Part shown: positions 54,694 through 64,000 of the stretch, in pieces
Numbering within the stretch: the stretch's first letter is position 1
Layout of the letters: each line of letters begins with the position of its first letter
Source: an uncultured Paracoccaceae bacterium
Lineage (GTDB): Bacteria; Pseudomonadota; Alphaproteobacteria; Rhodobacterales; Rhodobacteraceae
Direction: 5' to 3'
Assembly (NCBI GenBank): GCA_937916485.1
Contig: CALFSV010000064.1
Coordinates: 54,276-118,275, forward strand
DNA: 64,000 bases
Made by a program: the position numbers and the translations under genes
Notes under the pieces: model-generated
The model's database searches: none
Seen by the model: only the letters and a program-made list of their open reading frames with translations
Told to the model about the DNA's origin: nothing

Positions 54694-56196
54694 ATGGCCA
54701 GTGAGACAACGCGAACGCTGGCGGGGCTGGGACTAAGGGCCCAAAGCGGGCGCGAGGCCCGCGTGACCGGGCTTGCCATCGACAGCCGCGACGTCAAAGA
54801 AGGCTCGTTGTTTGCGGCACTGCCCGGAACCCAGGTCCACGGTGGTACATTCATTCAATACGCCCTGCGCATGGGAGCGTCGGCCGTCCTGACCGATCCT
54901 GAAGGTGCCAGGCTTGCAGCCGACGTGCTTACGGGGTCCGGCGTTGCCCTTGTGGTGACCGAGGACCCCCGTGCGGCATTGGCCCAGGCGGCGGCCCTCT
55001 GGTTCGGGGCCCAGCCCGAAACGATGGTGGCCGTCACCGGCACCAACGGCAAAACCTCTGTCGCGGCCTTTGCCCGCCAGATCTGGGAGGCGCTTGGACG
55101 TCAGGCCGTCAACCTTGGTACCACCGGGGTAGAGGGGGCCTGGACCCATCCCTTGCGCCACACTACCCCCGATCCCCTGACCCTGCATTCCGCGCTGGCT
55201 GAGGCGGCCAAGGCAGGTGTGACCCATGCCGCCATGGAGGCCTCGTCCCACGGTCTGGACCAGCGCAGGCTGGACGGAGTTATGCTGGCTGCGGCAGGCT
55301 TTACCAACTTTACCCAAGATCACCTCGACTATCACAAGACCTTCGAGGCGTACTTCGACGCCAAGATGGGGCTGTTCACCCGCGTGCTGGGCGACGATGG
55401 CGTGGCCGTCGTGAACATGGACGACCCCCGCGGCCACGAGATCGCGGCCATGGCCCAGGCCCGTGGGCAAGAGGTCATCGGCACTGGCCGGTCCCAGGCC
55501 GCCCGTTTGCGGCTGACGGGGCAAAGGTTCGACGCGACGGGGCAGGAGTTGCGGTTTGAATGGCAAGGGCAGGCGCATCTCGTCCGCCTCGACCTGATCG
55601 GCGGCTTTCAGGCCCAGAATGTGCTGGTCGCCGCTGGCCTCGTCATTGGCGCGGGCGAAGATCCCGCAGCGGTCTTTGCCGCCCTCAGCCATCTGACGAC
55701 GGTCCGGGGCCGGATGCAGCTTGCCGCCACCCGGGCCAATGGGGCGTCGGTCTTTGTCGATTACGCCCATACGCCGGATGCGATCGAAACCGCTCTTGCG
55801 GCCCTGCGCCCACATGTGATGGGGCGGGTGATCGCCATTATCGGGGCCGGTGGCGACCGGGATCAGGGCAAACGGCCCCTGATGGGTGCCGCCGCCGCCC
55901 GCGTCGCCGACATCGTCATCGTGACGGACGACAACCCCCGGTCCGAGGATCCCGGCGTGATCCGGAAATCCGTGATGGAGGGGGCCCTGGCCGAGGGCGA
56001 TCCGACCCGGATTTCCGAGGTAGGCGACAGGGCCGAGGCCATCCTGCGCGGCGTCGACGCCCTGCAACCGGGTGATGCCCTGCTCATTTGCGGCAAGGGG
56101 CACGAAACCGGCCAGACCATCGGGGACACCCTGCTGCCCTTTGACGATGTCGAACAGGCCAGCGTCGCTGTCGCGGCGCTTGAGGGCCGGATATGA
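54694..56196 (+). CDS. murE: UDP-MurNAc-tripeptide synthetase (meso-diaminopimelate ligase)
   Basis: Adds the third residue to the peptidoglycan stem peptide. The 500-aa protein has the ATP site GTNGKTS at 116-122, the carbamylated-lysine and Mg region, and DDNPRSEDP near residue 412. DNPR is the signature of meso-diaminopimelate-specific enzymes; lysine-specific MurE has a different motif. A palindromic repeat lies in the 73-bp gap before murF. Confidence 0.96.
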   Translation: MASETTRTLAGLGLRAQSGREARVTGLAIDSRDVKEGSLFAALPGTQVHGGTFIQYALRMGASAVLTDPEGARLAADVLTGSGVALVVTEDPRAALAQAAALWFGAQPETMVAVTGTNGKTSVAAFARQIWEALGRQAVNLGTTGVEGAWTHPLRHTTPDPLTLHSALAEAAKAGVTHAAMEASSHGLDQRRLDGVMLAAAGFTNFTQDHLDYHKTFEAYFDAKMGLFTRVLGDDGVAVVNMDDPRGHEIAAMAQARGQEVIGTGRSQAARLRLTGQRFDATGQELRFEWQGQAHLVRLDLIGGFQAQNVLVAAGLVIGAGEDPAAVFAALSHLTTVRGRMQLAATRANGASVFVDYAHTPDAIETALAALRPHVMGRVIAIIGAGGDRDQGKRPLMGAAAARVADIVIVTDDNPRSEDPGVIRKSVMEGALAEGDPTRISEVGDRAEAILRGVDALQPGDALLICGKGHETGQTIGDTLLPFDDVEQASVAVAALEGRI

Positions 56197-56222
56197 CCGG
56201 GTTCAGTATGACTGGGCCGAGG

Positions 56223-56248
56223 GTAAGGTGGGTCATGACCCACCTTAC
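56223..56248. repeat. 26-bp palindromic repeat, copy 3 (murE-murF gap)
   Basis: A perfect palindrome, GTAAGGTGGGTCA and its complement. It lies inside the mur operon, 27 bp after murE and 22 bp before murF, with no T run, so it is unlikely to terminate fully. Confidence 0.93.
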
Positions 56249-56269
56249 GGCAAAGAAGGAGGCCAGCGC

Positions 56270-57715
56270 ATGACCCCCCTTTGGACCAGCACCGAGGCTG
56301 CAGCCGCCACAGGTGGCGAGGCAACCACCGACTGGGTCGCAACCGGCGTCTCTATCGACACCCGGACCCTGCAGCCGGGGGACCTGTTCATCGCTCTCAG
56401 CGCCGCCCGTGATGGTCATGACTTTGTCGGGCAGGCCCTTGCCCGGGGGGCCGCCGCCGCCCTCGTCACCCATCGGCCCGAGGGGGTCGACCCCTCGGCA
56501 CCGCTCCTGATCGTGGCGGATGTGCAAGCCGCGCTTGAGGCCTTGGGCAGGGCTGCCCGCGCCCGGACCGGGGCCAAGGTCGTCGCCATCACCGGCTCGG
56601 TCGGCAAGACATCGACCAAGGAAATGTTGCGGTCCGCCCTTGCCGCCCAAGGCCGGACCCATGCCGCCGAGGCCAGCTACAACAACCATTGGGGGGTCCC
56701 CCTGACCCTCGCCCGGATGCCTGCCGAAACCGACTTTGCCATCCTCGAGATCGGGATGAACCACCCCGGCGAGATTGCGCCCCTGGCCCGCATGGCCGCC
56801 CCACATGTGGTAATGATCACGACCATCGCCGCGGCCCACCTTGAGGCATTCGAAAGCCTTGAGGGCATCGCCCATGAAAAGGCCTCCATCTGCGAGGGGC
56901 TCGTGCCGGGCGGCGTAGCCGTCGTGAACGGCGATGTCGATCAGGCGGCCATCTTGAAGGCCGCCGGACATGCAGCCGGGGCGCGGATCATTACCTTTGG
57001 GCAGGGCACCCCCAACCACCACCGCATTTGGGGCATTCAGGTGGTCGAGGGGGTCACCGTTGGAGCAGCCCGCGCCTGGAGGACGCCCTTCTTGATCAAG
57101 GTGGCGACCGAAGGTCGGCACTTTGCAGTCAATGCCCTTGGGGTCATGGCCGTCACCTGGGCACTTGGGGCGGACCGGGTCCATTCACTTTTAGGCCTGT
57201 CGGAGTGGTCGCCCCCGCCCGGTCGCGGCACCCGCGAAGAACTGATCATCGACCCCCTTAAGGACGGCGAGACGATCGACCTGATCGACGACGCCTTCAA
57301 CGCCAATCCCACCTCGCTTGTCGCAGCACTTGAGGTTCTGGCCGGATCGGTGCCCCGGCACGGGGTCGGCCGGGTCAGCAGGGGACGGCGGGTTGCCATC
57401 CTTGGCGACATGCTCGAGCTTGGGACGGACGAGGCTGCACTGCATGCCGGGATCGCAGGCAATCCGGCTATGGCGTCGCTCGATATTGTACATTGCGTCG
57501 GGCCCCGGATGCGGCACCTGCACGCAGTTCTGCCTGACGGGCAAAGAGGACGCTGGGTGCAAAGCGCCGAGGACCTGGTGGGGCAGGTTGGGCGTCTTGT
57601 GGATGCCGGCGACGTCGTCCTCGTCAAGGGATCAAAGGGCAGCCGGGTCAGCCTGGTCGTTGACGCCATCCGCAAATTGGGGCAACGCAACCCCAGCAAG
57701 GAACAAGAGGCCTGA
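56270..57715 (+). CDS. murF: UDP-MurNAc-tripeptide--D-Ala-D-Ala ligase
   Basis: Adds the D-Ala-D-Ala dipeptide to complete the UDP-MurNAc-pentapeptide. The 481-aa protein has the ATP motif GSVGKTS at 109-115, [34 protein letters not shown] and [17 protein letters not shown], typical of MurF. The ATG at 56270 follows AAGGAGG. mraY starts five bases after its stop. Confidence 0.96.
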   Translation: MTPLWTSTEAAAATGGEATTDWVATGVSIDTRTLQPGDLFIALSAARDGHDFVGQALARGAAAALVTHRPEGVDPSAPLLIVADVQAALEALGRAARARTGAKVVAITGSVGKTSTKEMLRSALAAQGRTHAAEASYNNHWGVPLTLARMPAETDFAILEIGMNHPGEIAPLARMAAPHVVMITTIAAAHLEAFESLEGIAHEKASICEGLVPGGVAVVNGDVDQAAILKAAGHAAGARIITFGQGTPNHHRIWGIQVVEGVTVGAARAWRTPFLIKVATEGRHFAVNALGVMAVTWALGADRVHSLLGLSEWSPPPGRGTREELIIDPLKDGETIDLIDDAFNANPTSLVAALEVLAGSVPRHGVGRVSRGRRVAILGDMLELGTDEAALHAGIAGNPAMASLDIVHCVGPRMRHLHAVLPDGQRGRWVQSAEDLVGQVGRLVDAGDVVLVKGSKGSRVSLVVDAIRKLGQRNPSKEQEA

Positions 57716-57719
57716 TCAC

Positions 57720-58802
57720 ATGCTGTACTGGTTGACCGCCCTGTCGGACGGAGGGGATTTCTACAACCTCTTTCGCTACATCACCTTCCGCGCGGGCGGA
57801 GCCTTCCTGACGGCCCTCGTTTTCGGTTTTGTCTTTGGTCTGCCGCTGATCAACGTGTTGCGGCGGCACCAGGGCAAAGGGCAACCGATCCGGTCGGACG
57901 GACCCGAAGGGCATTTCATCAAGGCGGGCACCCCGACCATGGGGGGGCTCCTGATCGTGGGGGCGCTGGTGACTTCGACGCTGCTCTGGGCGCGGCTCGA
58001 CAACGCCTATGTCTGGATGGTCCTCTTCGTGACGCTGTCCTTTGCCTGCATCGGATTTGCCGATGACTACGCCAAGGTGCGCAAACAGACCACCGCCGGG
58101 GTCTCCGGCCGGGTGCGGCTTGTACTTGGGCTGGTGATCGCAGGGCTCGCCGGGTACTGGGCCGCCCAGTATCACCCACCCGAGCTGACCAACCAGCTGG
58201 CCTTGCCGATCTTCAAGGACACACTGATCAACCTGGGCATCTTCTTCGTCCCCTTTTCGGTCCTCGTGATCGTGGGTTCTGCAAATGCGGTGAACCTGAC
58301 CGACGGGCTTGATGGGCTGGCGATCATGCCGGTGATGATGGCGGCGGGCACCTTCGGGGTGATCGCCTACGCCGTGGGTCGGGTCGACTTCACCGAATAT
58401 CTCGACGTCCACTATGTGCCCGACACGGGCGAACTTCTGATCTTTGCCGCAGGGCTGATCGGCGGCGGGCTTGGGTTCCTTTGGTACAACGCCCCCCCGG
58501 CGGCTGTGTTCATGGGCGACACCGGCAGCCTCGCCCTTGGCGGTGCGCTCGGGGCGATCGCGGTGGCCACCAAGCACGAGATCGTTCTGGCGATCGTCGG
58601 CGGGCTCTTCGTGGTCGAGGCGCTGTCGGTGATCATCCAGGTCCTTTACTTCAAATCGACCGGCAAGCGGGTCTTCCTCATGGCGCCGATCCATCACCAC
58701 TACGAAAAGAAGGGCTGGGCAGAGCCTCAGATCGTCATCCGCTTCTGGATCATCAGCCTCATCCTGGCGATGATCGGACTGGCCACGCTCAAGGTGCGCT
58801 GA
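57720..58802 (+). CDS. mraY: Phospho-N-acetylmuramoyl-pentapeptide transferase
   Basis: Transfers phospho-MurNAc-pentapeptide to undecaprenyl phosphate, giving lipid I at the inner membrane. The 360-aa polytopic protein has about ten helices and the motifs [33 protein letters not shown] and [15 protein letters not shown], all MraY hallmarks. It ends at a terminator-bearing repeat, and murD is displaced by 2.4 kb. Confidence 0.97.
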   Translation: MLYWLTALSDGGDFYNLFRYITFRAGGAFLTALVFGFVFGLPLINVLRRHQGKGQPIRSDGPEGHFIKAGTPTMGGLLIVGALVTSTLLWARLDNAYVWMVLFVTLSFACIGFADDYAKVRKQTTAGVSGRVRLVLGLVIAGLAGYWAAQYHPPELTNQLALPIFKDTLINLGIFFVPFSVLVIVGSANAVNLTDGLDGLAIMPVMMAAGTFGVIAYAVGRVDFTEYLDVHYVPDTGELLIFAAGLIGGGLGFLWYNAPPAAVFMGDTGSLALGGALGAIAVATKHEIVLAIVGGLFVVEALSVIIQVLYFKSTGKRVFLMAPIHHHYEKKGWAEPQIVIRFWIISLILAMIGLATLKVR

Positions 58803-58823
58803 CCCTCCCGCATCTGCGGATCA

Positions 58824-58882
58824 CAAATATCCTCGGGGGGGAGCGCGCAGCGCGATAGGGGGGCAGACAGCCCCCCTTTTTT
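58824..58882 (-). repeat. Dispersed GC-rich repeat, copy 2, including the mraY terminator
   Basis: Opposite in orientation to the copy at 21416-21462: AAATATCCTCGGGGGGG, then GCGCGCAGCGCG, then the hairpin GGGGGGC/GCCCCCC (58858-58876). On the plus strand the hairpin is followed by TTTTTT and probably ends the mraY message. Confidence 0.7.
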
Positions 58883-58992
58883 GCGCAATACCGCTGCCGA
58901 TCAACACAGGGACACCCGGCACGCCGGGCAGGTTCAGCATTGCCAACCGTCGGTGTCGGTCCCTATCGTGGGCCAACCGGATGGAGGTGACG

Positions 58993-59709
58993 ATGGCCCG
59001 CAAGATGCGACTGACGCCCGAGCACCTGGCCCTCGTCCCGCCGTTCAGCGGTGAGACGGGTCGTCTGGCCGGACGCAGCGACATACCGACCGAGGCTGAA
59101 TGGGAGGCGGTGGCCGACAGTCTGCTCGCAAACGCATCAGCGGATGGGCAGATCTGGATCTTTGCCTATGGCTCGCTCATCTGGAACCCCGGGTTCGACT
59201 TTGTCGAGGAACGGCTGGGAACGGCGCGGGGCTGGCGCCGCTCCTTCTGCGTGAGTTGGGTGCGCCTTTATCGGGGCACGCCGGAACGGCCCGGGATCAT
59301 GCTGGGGATCGATAGCGGGGGTGCCTGCCGGGGCGTGATCTTTCGCCTCCCGGTCGAGCGGCGGCGGAAGGAGCTTCTCAAGATCCTGCGCCGGGAAATG
59401 CCGATCCGCTGGGACGAGGTCTTTGCCCGCTGGATGACCGTCATGACCGATCAGGGTCCGGTCAAGGCATTGGGGTTTCCCGTCAGCCGCAGTCACAGGG
59501 CCTATCTGGCCGATCTGGATGTGGCAACGGTGGTCGAGGCGCTGGCGACGGCTGCCGGTGAACGCGGGTCGATGGCGGAATACCTGCACAACACCGTGCT
59601 TCACCTCGCCGAGAGAGGCATCCACGACCGCTATCTGTGGAACATGCAGGACCGTGTCGCCCGGAGGATCGAGCAGGGGCCACCCCATCCGGTCCTGGCC
59701 TTGGGATAG
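58993..59709 (+). CDS. ChaC-like gamma-glutamylcyclotransferase
   Basis: A 238-aa cytosolic enzyme of the ChaC/GCG family, which splits glutathione to 5-oxoproline and Cys-Gly. The substrate-binding motif is IWIFAYGSLIWNPGFDF at about residue 52, followed by GWRRSFCVSWVRLYRGTPERPG; a glutamate in the RRKELLKILRREM region is a candidate general base. The ATG at 58993 has GGAGGTGACG upstream, better than the ATG at 58981. It separates mraY from murD but is not a cell-wall gene. Confidence 0.87.
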   Translation: MARKMRLTPEHLALVPPFSGETGRLAGRSDIPTEAEWEAVADSLLANASADGQIWIFAYGSLIWNPGFDFVEERLGTARGWRRSFCVSWVRLYRGTPERPGIMLGIDSGGACRGVIFRLPVERRRKELLKILRREMPIRWDEVFARWMTVMTDQGPVKALGFPVSRSHRAYLADLDVATVVEALATAAGERGSMAEYLHNTVLHLAERGIHDRYLWNMQDRVARRIEQGPPHPVLALG

Positions 59710-59956
59710 TCGACCGAAACGCCCCTGTCGACGGAGGGCCGCGCCGGGGATCTGGTCCCCAAACCGGGTGACAAGGATGCCTGAGCCGGACTGCTGACGC
59801 AGCTGACCACGGTCGCTGGGCTCGGGCTGCGGCTGCCGGAGCCTGGTGGCAGCGCTAGTGCTGGCCGCGGACCGCGCCTGGGGCCGGTTGGCCGGCACGG
59901 CGGTGAGCCGGGAGTGAAGCGGCCAAAGCGCCCGGGTCCACCCAGAGGCCGTCGGG

Positions 59957-60874
59957 CTACTGCGCCATGGTCTCATAGGCGAGATATGCGGCCAACATAG
60001 CCAGGCCGATAGGTCTGCCAATTACCGGTCGCGCCAGGAGGAGGCCCGTCACCACAAGCGTGGCCGCGATCATGATTGGCAGGTCAAATGCCAAAAACCG
60101 GTCGGCAACCGGCACCGGGCGGATCAGGGCAGTTGCCCCAAGAATGCCAAGCACATTGAAGATGTTTGACCCTACGATATTGCCGATGGCGATTTCCGAC
60201 TGGCGCCGGAAGGCGGCGATGATCGATGTTGCCAGCTCGGGCAGGGAGGTGCCCACCGCCACGATGGTCAGGCCTATAAATGCCTCCGAGACGCCAAAGC
60301 TCCGGGCAATCGACACCGACCCGTCGACAAGAAATCGGGCGCCGAGCATCAGCACGGCCAGCCCACCCACAATCCAGAGCGCAGATACCCGCAAGGAAAG
60401 AGATGCCGATGGGTCGCTGTCGTCGTCGGGGGCCGCGCCAGACCCTAGGTATGCCCAGAACAAGTATCCCGCCAGGCCCAGGACCAGCAGGGCCCCAGGC
60501 AGGCGCCCGATTTCGCCGGTGGCAAAGATCGGAACAAGGGCCACAGCCGCGGTCAGCATGACGGCGGTATCGCGTCGCAGCGTCGTGCCCGAAACGCGAA
60601 TGGGCCAGACCAGGCTCGTCAGTCCCACGATCAGCAGGATGTTGGTGATGTTCGATGCCACGATATTGCCCACCGCGATGTCGGGCACGCCGCGCAGGGC
60701 GGCCTCGATCGACACGAGGAGTTCGGGCGTGGAGGTTCCGAACCCGACGACGGTCAGGCCGATGAGCAAGGGCGGCATCGCCAACCGCCGGGCCATTCCG
60801 ACACTGCCTCGCACCAGCGCCTCGCCGCCAAGAAACAGGCCGATCAGGCCCGCGACAATCAAGATGTAGTCCAA
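59957..60874 (-). CDS. Calcium/sodium:cation antiporter, CaCA family
   Basis: A 305-aa membrane protein with two inverted repeats of five helices. Each alpha repeat is clear: VVGFGTSTPELLVSIEAALRG, then GNIVASNITNILLIVG, and VAVGTSLPELATSIIAAFRR, then GNIVGSNIFNVLGILG. The GTS(T/L)PEL and GN(I)V(A/G)SN motifs hold the ion-binding acidic residues. It resembles YrbG. It converges on the ChaC-like gene and lies on the strand opposite the dcw genes. Confidence 0.92.
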   Translation of the reverse strand: MDYILIVAGLIGLFLGGEALVRGSVGMARRLAMPPLLIGLTVVGFGTSTPELLVSIEAALRGVPDIAVGNIVASNITNILLIVGLTSLVWPIRVSGTTLRRDTAVMLTAAVALVPIFATGEIGRLPGALLVLGLAGYLFWAYLGSGAAPDDDSDPSASLSLRVSALWIVGGLAVLMLGARFLVDGSVSIARSFGVSEAFIGLTIVAVGTSLPELATSIIAAFRRQSEIAIGNIVGSNIFNVLGILGATALIRPVPVADRFLAFDLPIMIAATLVVTGLLLARPVIGRPIGLAMLAAYLAYETMAQ

Positions 60875-61212
60875 TGGAGCGCCCCTTGCGGGCAGTCGGT
60901 CCGCCCCTAGCAGAAATAGGTGTTACCCCCGCCTACCCACAAGGGCCAAGGCGACGAGATTCTTCTTCGGGGCCTGCCTGGCTTAGGGCCGAAGATCGAC
61001 GACACCCGGGCCTGACACTTTCACGTGGAGCGCCGCAAGCGCCCGGAGGATGGCCTGCGCGGGCAGACCAGCCGCGTTCGCCTGCTTTCGCCCCGGCCCA
61101 AGCAGGTGGCACCGCGTAGCCTACTGGCCCCTCCTTGCAGTGGCCCGGGGGAAGGGCTGCCCTTGCAGACTGGGGCAGGGCCGTGAATATGGTCCCCAAA
61201 AGGGGAATGCGG
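60875..61212. other. Non-coding stretch upstream of murD
   Basis: This 338-bp GC-rich stretch probably holds the murD promoter. I see no convincing gene or structured RNA in it. CCCCAAAAGGGG lies just before the murD start. Confidence 0.5.
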
Positions 61213-62631
61213 ATGATTCCAGTTCAAGGATACGAGGGTCGCACCGTCGCCGTCCTGGGCCTTGGCCGCTCGGGCAGGGCGACGGCACTTGCGTTGGCGG
61301 CGGGCGGTGCTCGGCCCGTGGTCTGGGACGACGGGCAGACCGGGCGCGATGCGGCTGACGCGCAGGGCTTCGATCTGCGGGACCTGACACGGCCGGGTGC
61401 CTTTGATGATGTGGATCTGCTCGTCACTTCTCCCGGGATCCCGCATCTCTATCCCGCTCCGCATCCGGTGATTGCTGCGGCATGGGCGGCGGGTGTGCCG
61501 GTGGACAACGACATAGGGCTCTTCTTCCGGTCGTTTGCCACTGGCGAATGGGACGGGTTTGACAGCATGCCCCGGGTGGTGGCGATCACCGGGTCGAACG
61601 GCAAATCGACGACATCAGCACTGACCCACCATATCCTGGCCGAATGTGGACGACCTGCACAGCTGGCCGGCAACATCGGGCGCGGGGTGCTCGACCTTGA
61701 TCCTGCCCGCGACGGTGAGGTGGTGGTGCTGGAGCTGTCCAGCTACCAGACCGACCTCGCCCGGGCGTTGACGCCGGATGTGGGCGTCTTTACCAACCTC
61801 TCCCCCGACCACCTCGACCGCCATGGCGGCCCGGGCGGGTATTTCGCGGCCAAGCGTCGGCTTTTTGCCGAAGGCGGGCCGGATCGCGCGATCATCGGGG
61901 TGGACGAGGCCGAAGGGCAGTATCTGGCCAATCAACTGGCCGAAGGTCGGTCGGATGACCGGGTGATCCGGGTGTCGGTTAATCGCAAGTTGGCAGGTGA
62001 GGGATGGGCTGTCTTTGCCCGCAAGGGCTTTCTGACCGAATGGCGCAAGGGGCGGCAGGTGGCGGCCATTGATCTGCGCGGGGTGGCGGGACTGCCCGGA
62101 TCGCACAACCACCAGAATGCTTGTGCTGCCTATGCGGTTGCCCGCACGCTGGGCCTGTCACCCAAGGCCATCGAGGCCGCCCTGCACAGCTATCCGGGCC
62201 TGCCGCACCGCAGCCAGCGGATCGCGGAAGCCGACGGGGTCGCCTACGTCAACGACTCCAAGGCCACCAACGTCGATGCGGCGGCCAAGGCGCTTGCCGC
62301 CTTTCCGCGCATCCGCTGGATCTGCGGGGGGCTTGAGAAAGACGGCGGTCTGGGCGGGCTGTCCGGCGCGATGGGATCGGTCGCAAAGGCCTATGTCATA
62401 GGGCGCGAGGCCGAGGGCTTTGCCCGCCAGTTGCAGGGCCAATTGATGGGGATTGAGGCAGAGGTCTGCACCACAATGGCGCGGGCGGTCGAACGGGCGA
62501 TGGGCGAGGCAGAGCCGGGCGATACTGTCCTTCTTGCTCCGGCGGCGGCCAGCTTTGACCAATACGACAACTTTGAAAAGCGCGGCGAGGACTTCGTGGC
62601 AGAGGTCATGGGGCGGCTGAACCGGGGCTAG
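61213..62631 (+). CDS. murD: UDP-MurNAc-L-alanine--D-glutamate ligase
   Basis: Adds D-glutamate as the second residue of the peptidoglycan stem. The 472-aa protein opens [20 protein letters not shown] for UDP-sugar binding, has ATP motif GSNGKSTT at 127-134, [24 protein letters not shown] and [17 protein letters not shown]. The ATG at 61213 has AGGGGA at proper spacing. Unlike in the compact dcw cluster, it is separated from mraY by two unrelated genes. A palindromic repeat follows 12 bp after the stop. Confidence 0.96.
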   Translation: MIPVQGYEGRTVAVLGLGRSGRATALALAAGGARPVVWDDGQTGRDAADAQGFDLRDLTRPGAFDDVDLLVTSPGIPHLYPAPHPVIAAAWAAGVPVDNDIGLFFRSFATGEWDGFDSMPRVVAITGSNGKSTTSALTHHILAECGRPAQLAGNIGRGVLDLDPARDGEVVVLELSSYQTDLARALTPDVGVFTNLSPDHLDRHGGPGGYFAAKRRLFAEGGPDRAIIGVDEAEGQYLANQLAEGRSDDRVIRVSVNRKLAGEGWAVFARKGFLTEWRKGRQVAAIDLRGVAGLPGSHNHQNACAAYAVARTLGLSPKAIEAALHSYPGLPHRSQRIAEADGVAYVNDSKATNVDAAAKALAAFPRIRWICGGLEKDGGLGGLSGAMGSVAKAYVIGREAEGFARQLQGQLMGIEAEVCTTMARAVERAMGEAEPGDTVLLAPAAASFDQYDNFEKRGEDFVAEVMGRLNRG

Positions 62632-62643
62632 CCGGACCCTTTC

Positions 62644-62669
62644 GTAAGGTGGGTCATGACCCACCTTAC
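62644..62669. repeat. 26-bp palindromic repeat, copy 4 (between murD and convergent gene)
   Basis: Perfect palindrome, GTAAGGTGGGTCA and its complement. The TAA stop of the convergent flavoprotein gene (62666-62668) lies within it, as for the LysE-type gene and copy 2. Confidence 0.93.
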
Positions 62670-63844
62670 CTTTGGCGCAGCGCCACGCCCGCGGCATGGG
62701 CCGAGGCCCAGGCCCATTGGAAGTTGTAGCCGCCCAGCCAGCCCGTCACATCGACCGCCTCGCCAATGGCAAATAGCCCCGGCACGGATTTCGCCTCGAG
62801 CGTCTTTCCCGACAGGGCGTCGGTGTCGATGCCCCCAAGGGTCACTTCTGCCGTGCGGTACCCTTCGGTGCCGCCCGGCGTCAGGGTCCAGCTGTGCAGC
62901 GCCCCGGCAATGTCGCGCAGGCGCGCGTCGCTTTGATCCGCAAGGTTGCCTTTCAGGCCAAGAGATGGCGTCAGGTCGTCGACCAGTCGGGCGGGTAGCA
63001 TTTCAGCCATGGCGTTGGTCAGATTGCGCTTGCCCGACTGGCCCCGCCTGTCGCGCAGGGCAGCAAAGGCATCCTGCCCAGGCAACAAATCGACCGTGAT
63101 CGCCGCGCCCTCATGCCAGTAGGAGGAGGCCTGCAAGACCGCCGGGCCCGACAGGCCGCGGTGGGTGAAAAGCATTGCCTCGGCAAAGCGGGTGCCGCCT
63201 GTTGCCACGGTGACTGGCAGGGCGACGCCGGCCAGCGCCTGGAACCGGCCTTCGGGAAAGGTGAAGGGCACAAGAGCGGGCCGCGTGTCGGTGACGGCGA
63301 GGCCAAATTGCCGCGCGATGTCATAGGCCAGACCCGTTGCCCCCATTTTGGGGATGGATTTGCCGCCTGTGGCGAGCACCAGGTGGCGGGCCGCGACCTC
63401 GACTGTCTTGCCCTCGCGGCTCAGGCCCACGCGGAACCTGCTGCCGTCATGGCGCACCTCGCCCACCTCGGTCCTAAGCCAGAGGTCCGCCCCCGCGCGG
63501 GTCATCTCGGCGCGCAGCATCGCGACAATCTGGGTGGCAGATCCATCGCAAAAGAGCTGGCCAAGGGTCTTTTCGTGCCAGGCAATCCCATGCTTTTCGA
63601 TCAGAGCCAGAAAGTCCCAAGGGGTATAGCGCCCAAGGGCGGATTTGCAGAAATGCGGGTTGGCGCTCAGGAAATTGGCGTGGGTGGTGCCGAGGTTGGT
63701 AAAGTTGCAGCGCCCGCCGCCTGAAATCCGGATTTTCTCACCCGGGGCCTCTGCATGGTCGATCACCAGCGTGCCCGGACCCGCCTGCGCGGCGCAGAAC
63801 ATACCGGCGGCGCCGCCGCCAAGAATGAGTGTGTCGATCTCCAT
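62666..63844 (-). CDS. YhiN/HI0933-type FAD flavoprotein
   Basis: A 392-aa protein with MEIDTLILGGGAAGMFCAAQAG for FAD binding, KIRISGGGRCNFTNLG (the family signature), LATGGKSIPKMGATGLAYDIA, and the C-terminal GLFAIGEAVDVTGWLGGYNFQWAWASAHAAG. It belongs to the HI0933/YhiN flavoproteins, an uncharacterised group of aminoacetone-oxidase-like proteins. I use the ATG at 63844; the open frame continues upstream into a 12-bp tandem repeat. Its stop is inside palindrome copy 4. Confidence 0.9.
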   Translation of the reverse strand: MEIDTLILGGGAAGMFCAAQAGPGTLVIDHAEAPGEKIRISGGGRCNFTNLGTTHANFLSANPHFCKSALGRYTPWDFLALIEKHGIAWHEKTLGQLFCDGSATQIVAMLRAEMTRAGADLWLRTEVGEVRHDGSRFRVGLSREGKTVEVAARHLVLATGGKSIPKMGATGLAYDIARQFGLAVTDTRPALVPFTFPEGRFQALAGVALPVTVATGGTRFAEAMLFTHRGLSGPAVLQASSYWHEGAAITVDLLPGQDAFAALRDRRGQSGKRNLTNAMAEMLPARLVDDLTPSLGLKGNLADQSDARLRDIAGALHSWTLTPGGTEGYRTAEVTLGGIDTDALSGKTLEAKSVPGLFAIGEAVDVTGWLGGYNFQWAWASAHAAGVALRQR

Positions 63845-63919
63845 GACCAGCGAGGTGCCCTCTTTGGGCGGTTTTGACAAGGCCCGTGGCCGGGTCAGTT
63901 GACGGTCCAGTGGCCGATG

Positions 63920-63975
63920 CCGTTGACGGTGCCGTTGACCGTGCAGTTGACGGTGCCGTTGACCGTGCAGTTGCA
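63920..63975. repeat. 12-bp tandem minisatellite, about 4.6 units
   Basis: Units CCGTTGACGGTG, CCGTTGACCGTG, CAGTTGACGGTG and CCGTTGACCGTG, then a partial CAGTTGCA. Alternate units resemble each other, giving a 24-bp higher-order period. It lies 76 bp upstream of the flavoprotein start; the neighbouring gene is beyond the window. Confidence 0.85.
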
Positions 63976-64000
63976 TGTCCAATGACTGGGGGCAACGGGG

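Overview
The window is GC-rich, densely packed bacterial chromosome. It most resembles an alphaproteobacterium of the Rhodobacterales (Rhodobacter/Roseobacter relatives). The grounds are protein sequence style and two RNA signatures described in Rhodobacter sphaeroides: a DUF1127 gene (CcaF1-like) followed by hairpins with CCUCCUCCC loops (CcsR or 'cuckoo' sRNAs), and a leader with a terminator just upstream of mraZ (UpsM-like). No prophage, intact insertion sequence or CRISPR array was seen. All calls come from reading the sequence; no database search was run.

Layout. 0-1.1 kb: start of gcvT with a tandem glycine riboswitch. 1.1-4.5 kb: Do/HtrA protease, a peptidoglycan-binding lipoprotein, a 2Fe-2S ferredoxin and a VCBS-type protein. 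4.5-10.2 kb: divergent cobS/cobT, a Kef-type antiporter, and an Lrp regulator divergent from hppD. 10.2-17.6 kb: a very large PilM/PilP-like membrane protein, a SIMPL-domain protein, metY, a DxD glycosyltransferase-like protein and a small exported protein. 17.7-21.2 kb: arsH, an HNH endonuclease pseudogene with an amber stop, tRNA-Tyr, rlmB and two small genes. 21.4-25.5 kb: the hisBH/hisAFE block, interrupted by an opposite-strand DUF2147 gene, then a RAM-only Lrp-like protein.

25.6-39.6 kb is a self-contained catabolic island. A plus-strand operon (Rieske oxygenase, polyamine-type ABC permeases and ATPase, second Rieske oxygenase, methyltransferase) converges on a minus-strand operon (two FAD oxidoreductases, GcvT-like protein, class III aminotransferase, binding protein). 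They meet at one strong bidirectional terminator. Both outer promoters carry the same BetI-like inverted repeat (TTGAGCGNTCAA), and a TetR gene sits at the right edge. Import and oxidative demethylation of an N-methylated or quaternary amine is a reasonable inference, but the substrate is unknown.

39.7-48.1 kb holds tRNA-Gly, pyruvate carboxylase, an FMN lactate-dehydrogenase-like enzyme, UvrD/PcrA helicase and a LysE exporter. 48.16-48.9 kb holds the DUF1127 gene and eleven CCUCCUCCC-loop hairpins ending in a terminator that itself carries the motif; R. sphaeroides has four such RNAs. 49.2-50.3 kb is an Mrp/ApbC ATPase. From 50.4 kb to the end runs the division and cell-wall (dcw) cluster: a leader with phased MraZ-type boxes and an UpsM-like RNA, then mraZ, rsmH, ftsL, ftsI, murE, murF and mraY, then a ChaC-like gene and a CaCA antiporter, then murD and a YhiN-type flavoprotein. 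A 26-bp palindrome recurs four times at gene ends in the right half and supplies the stop codon of two genes.
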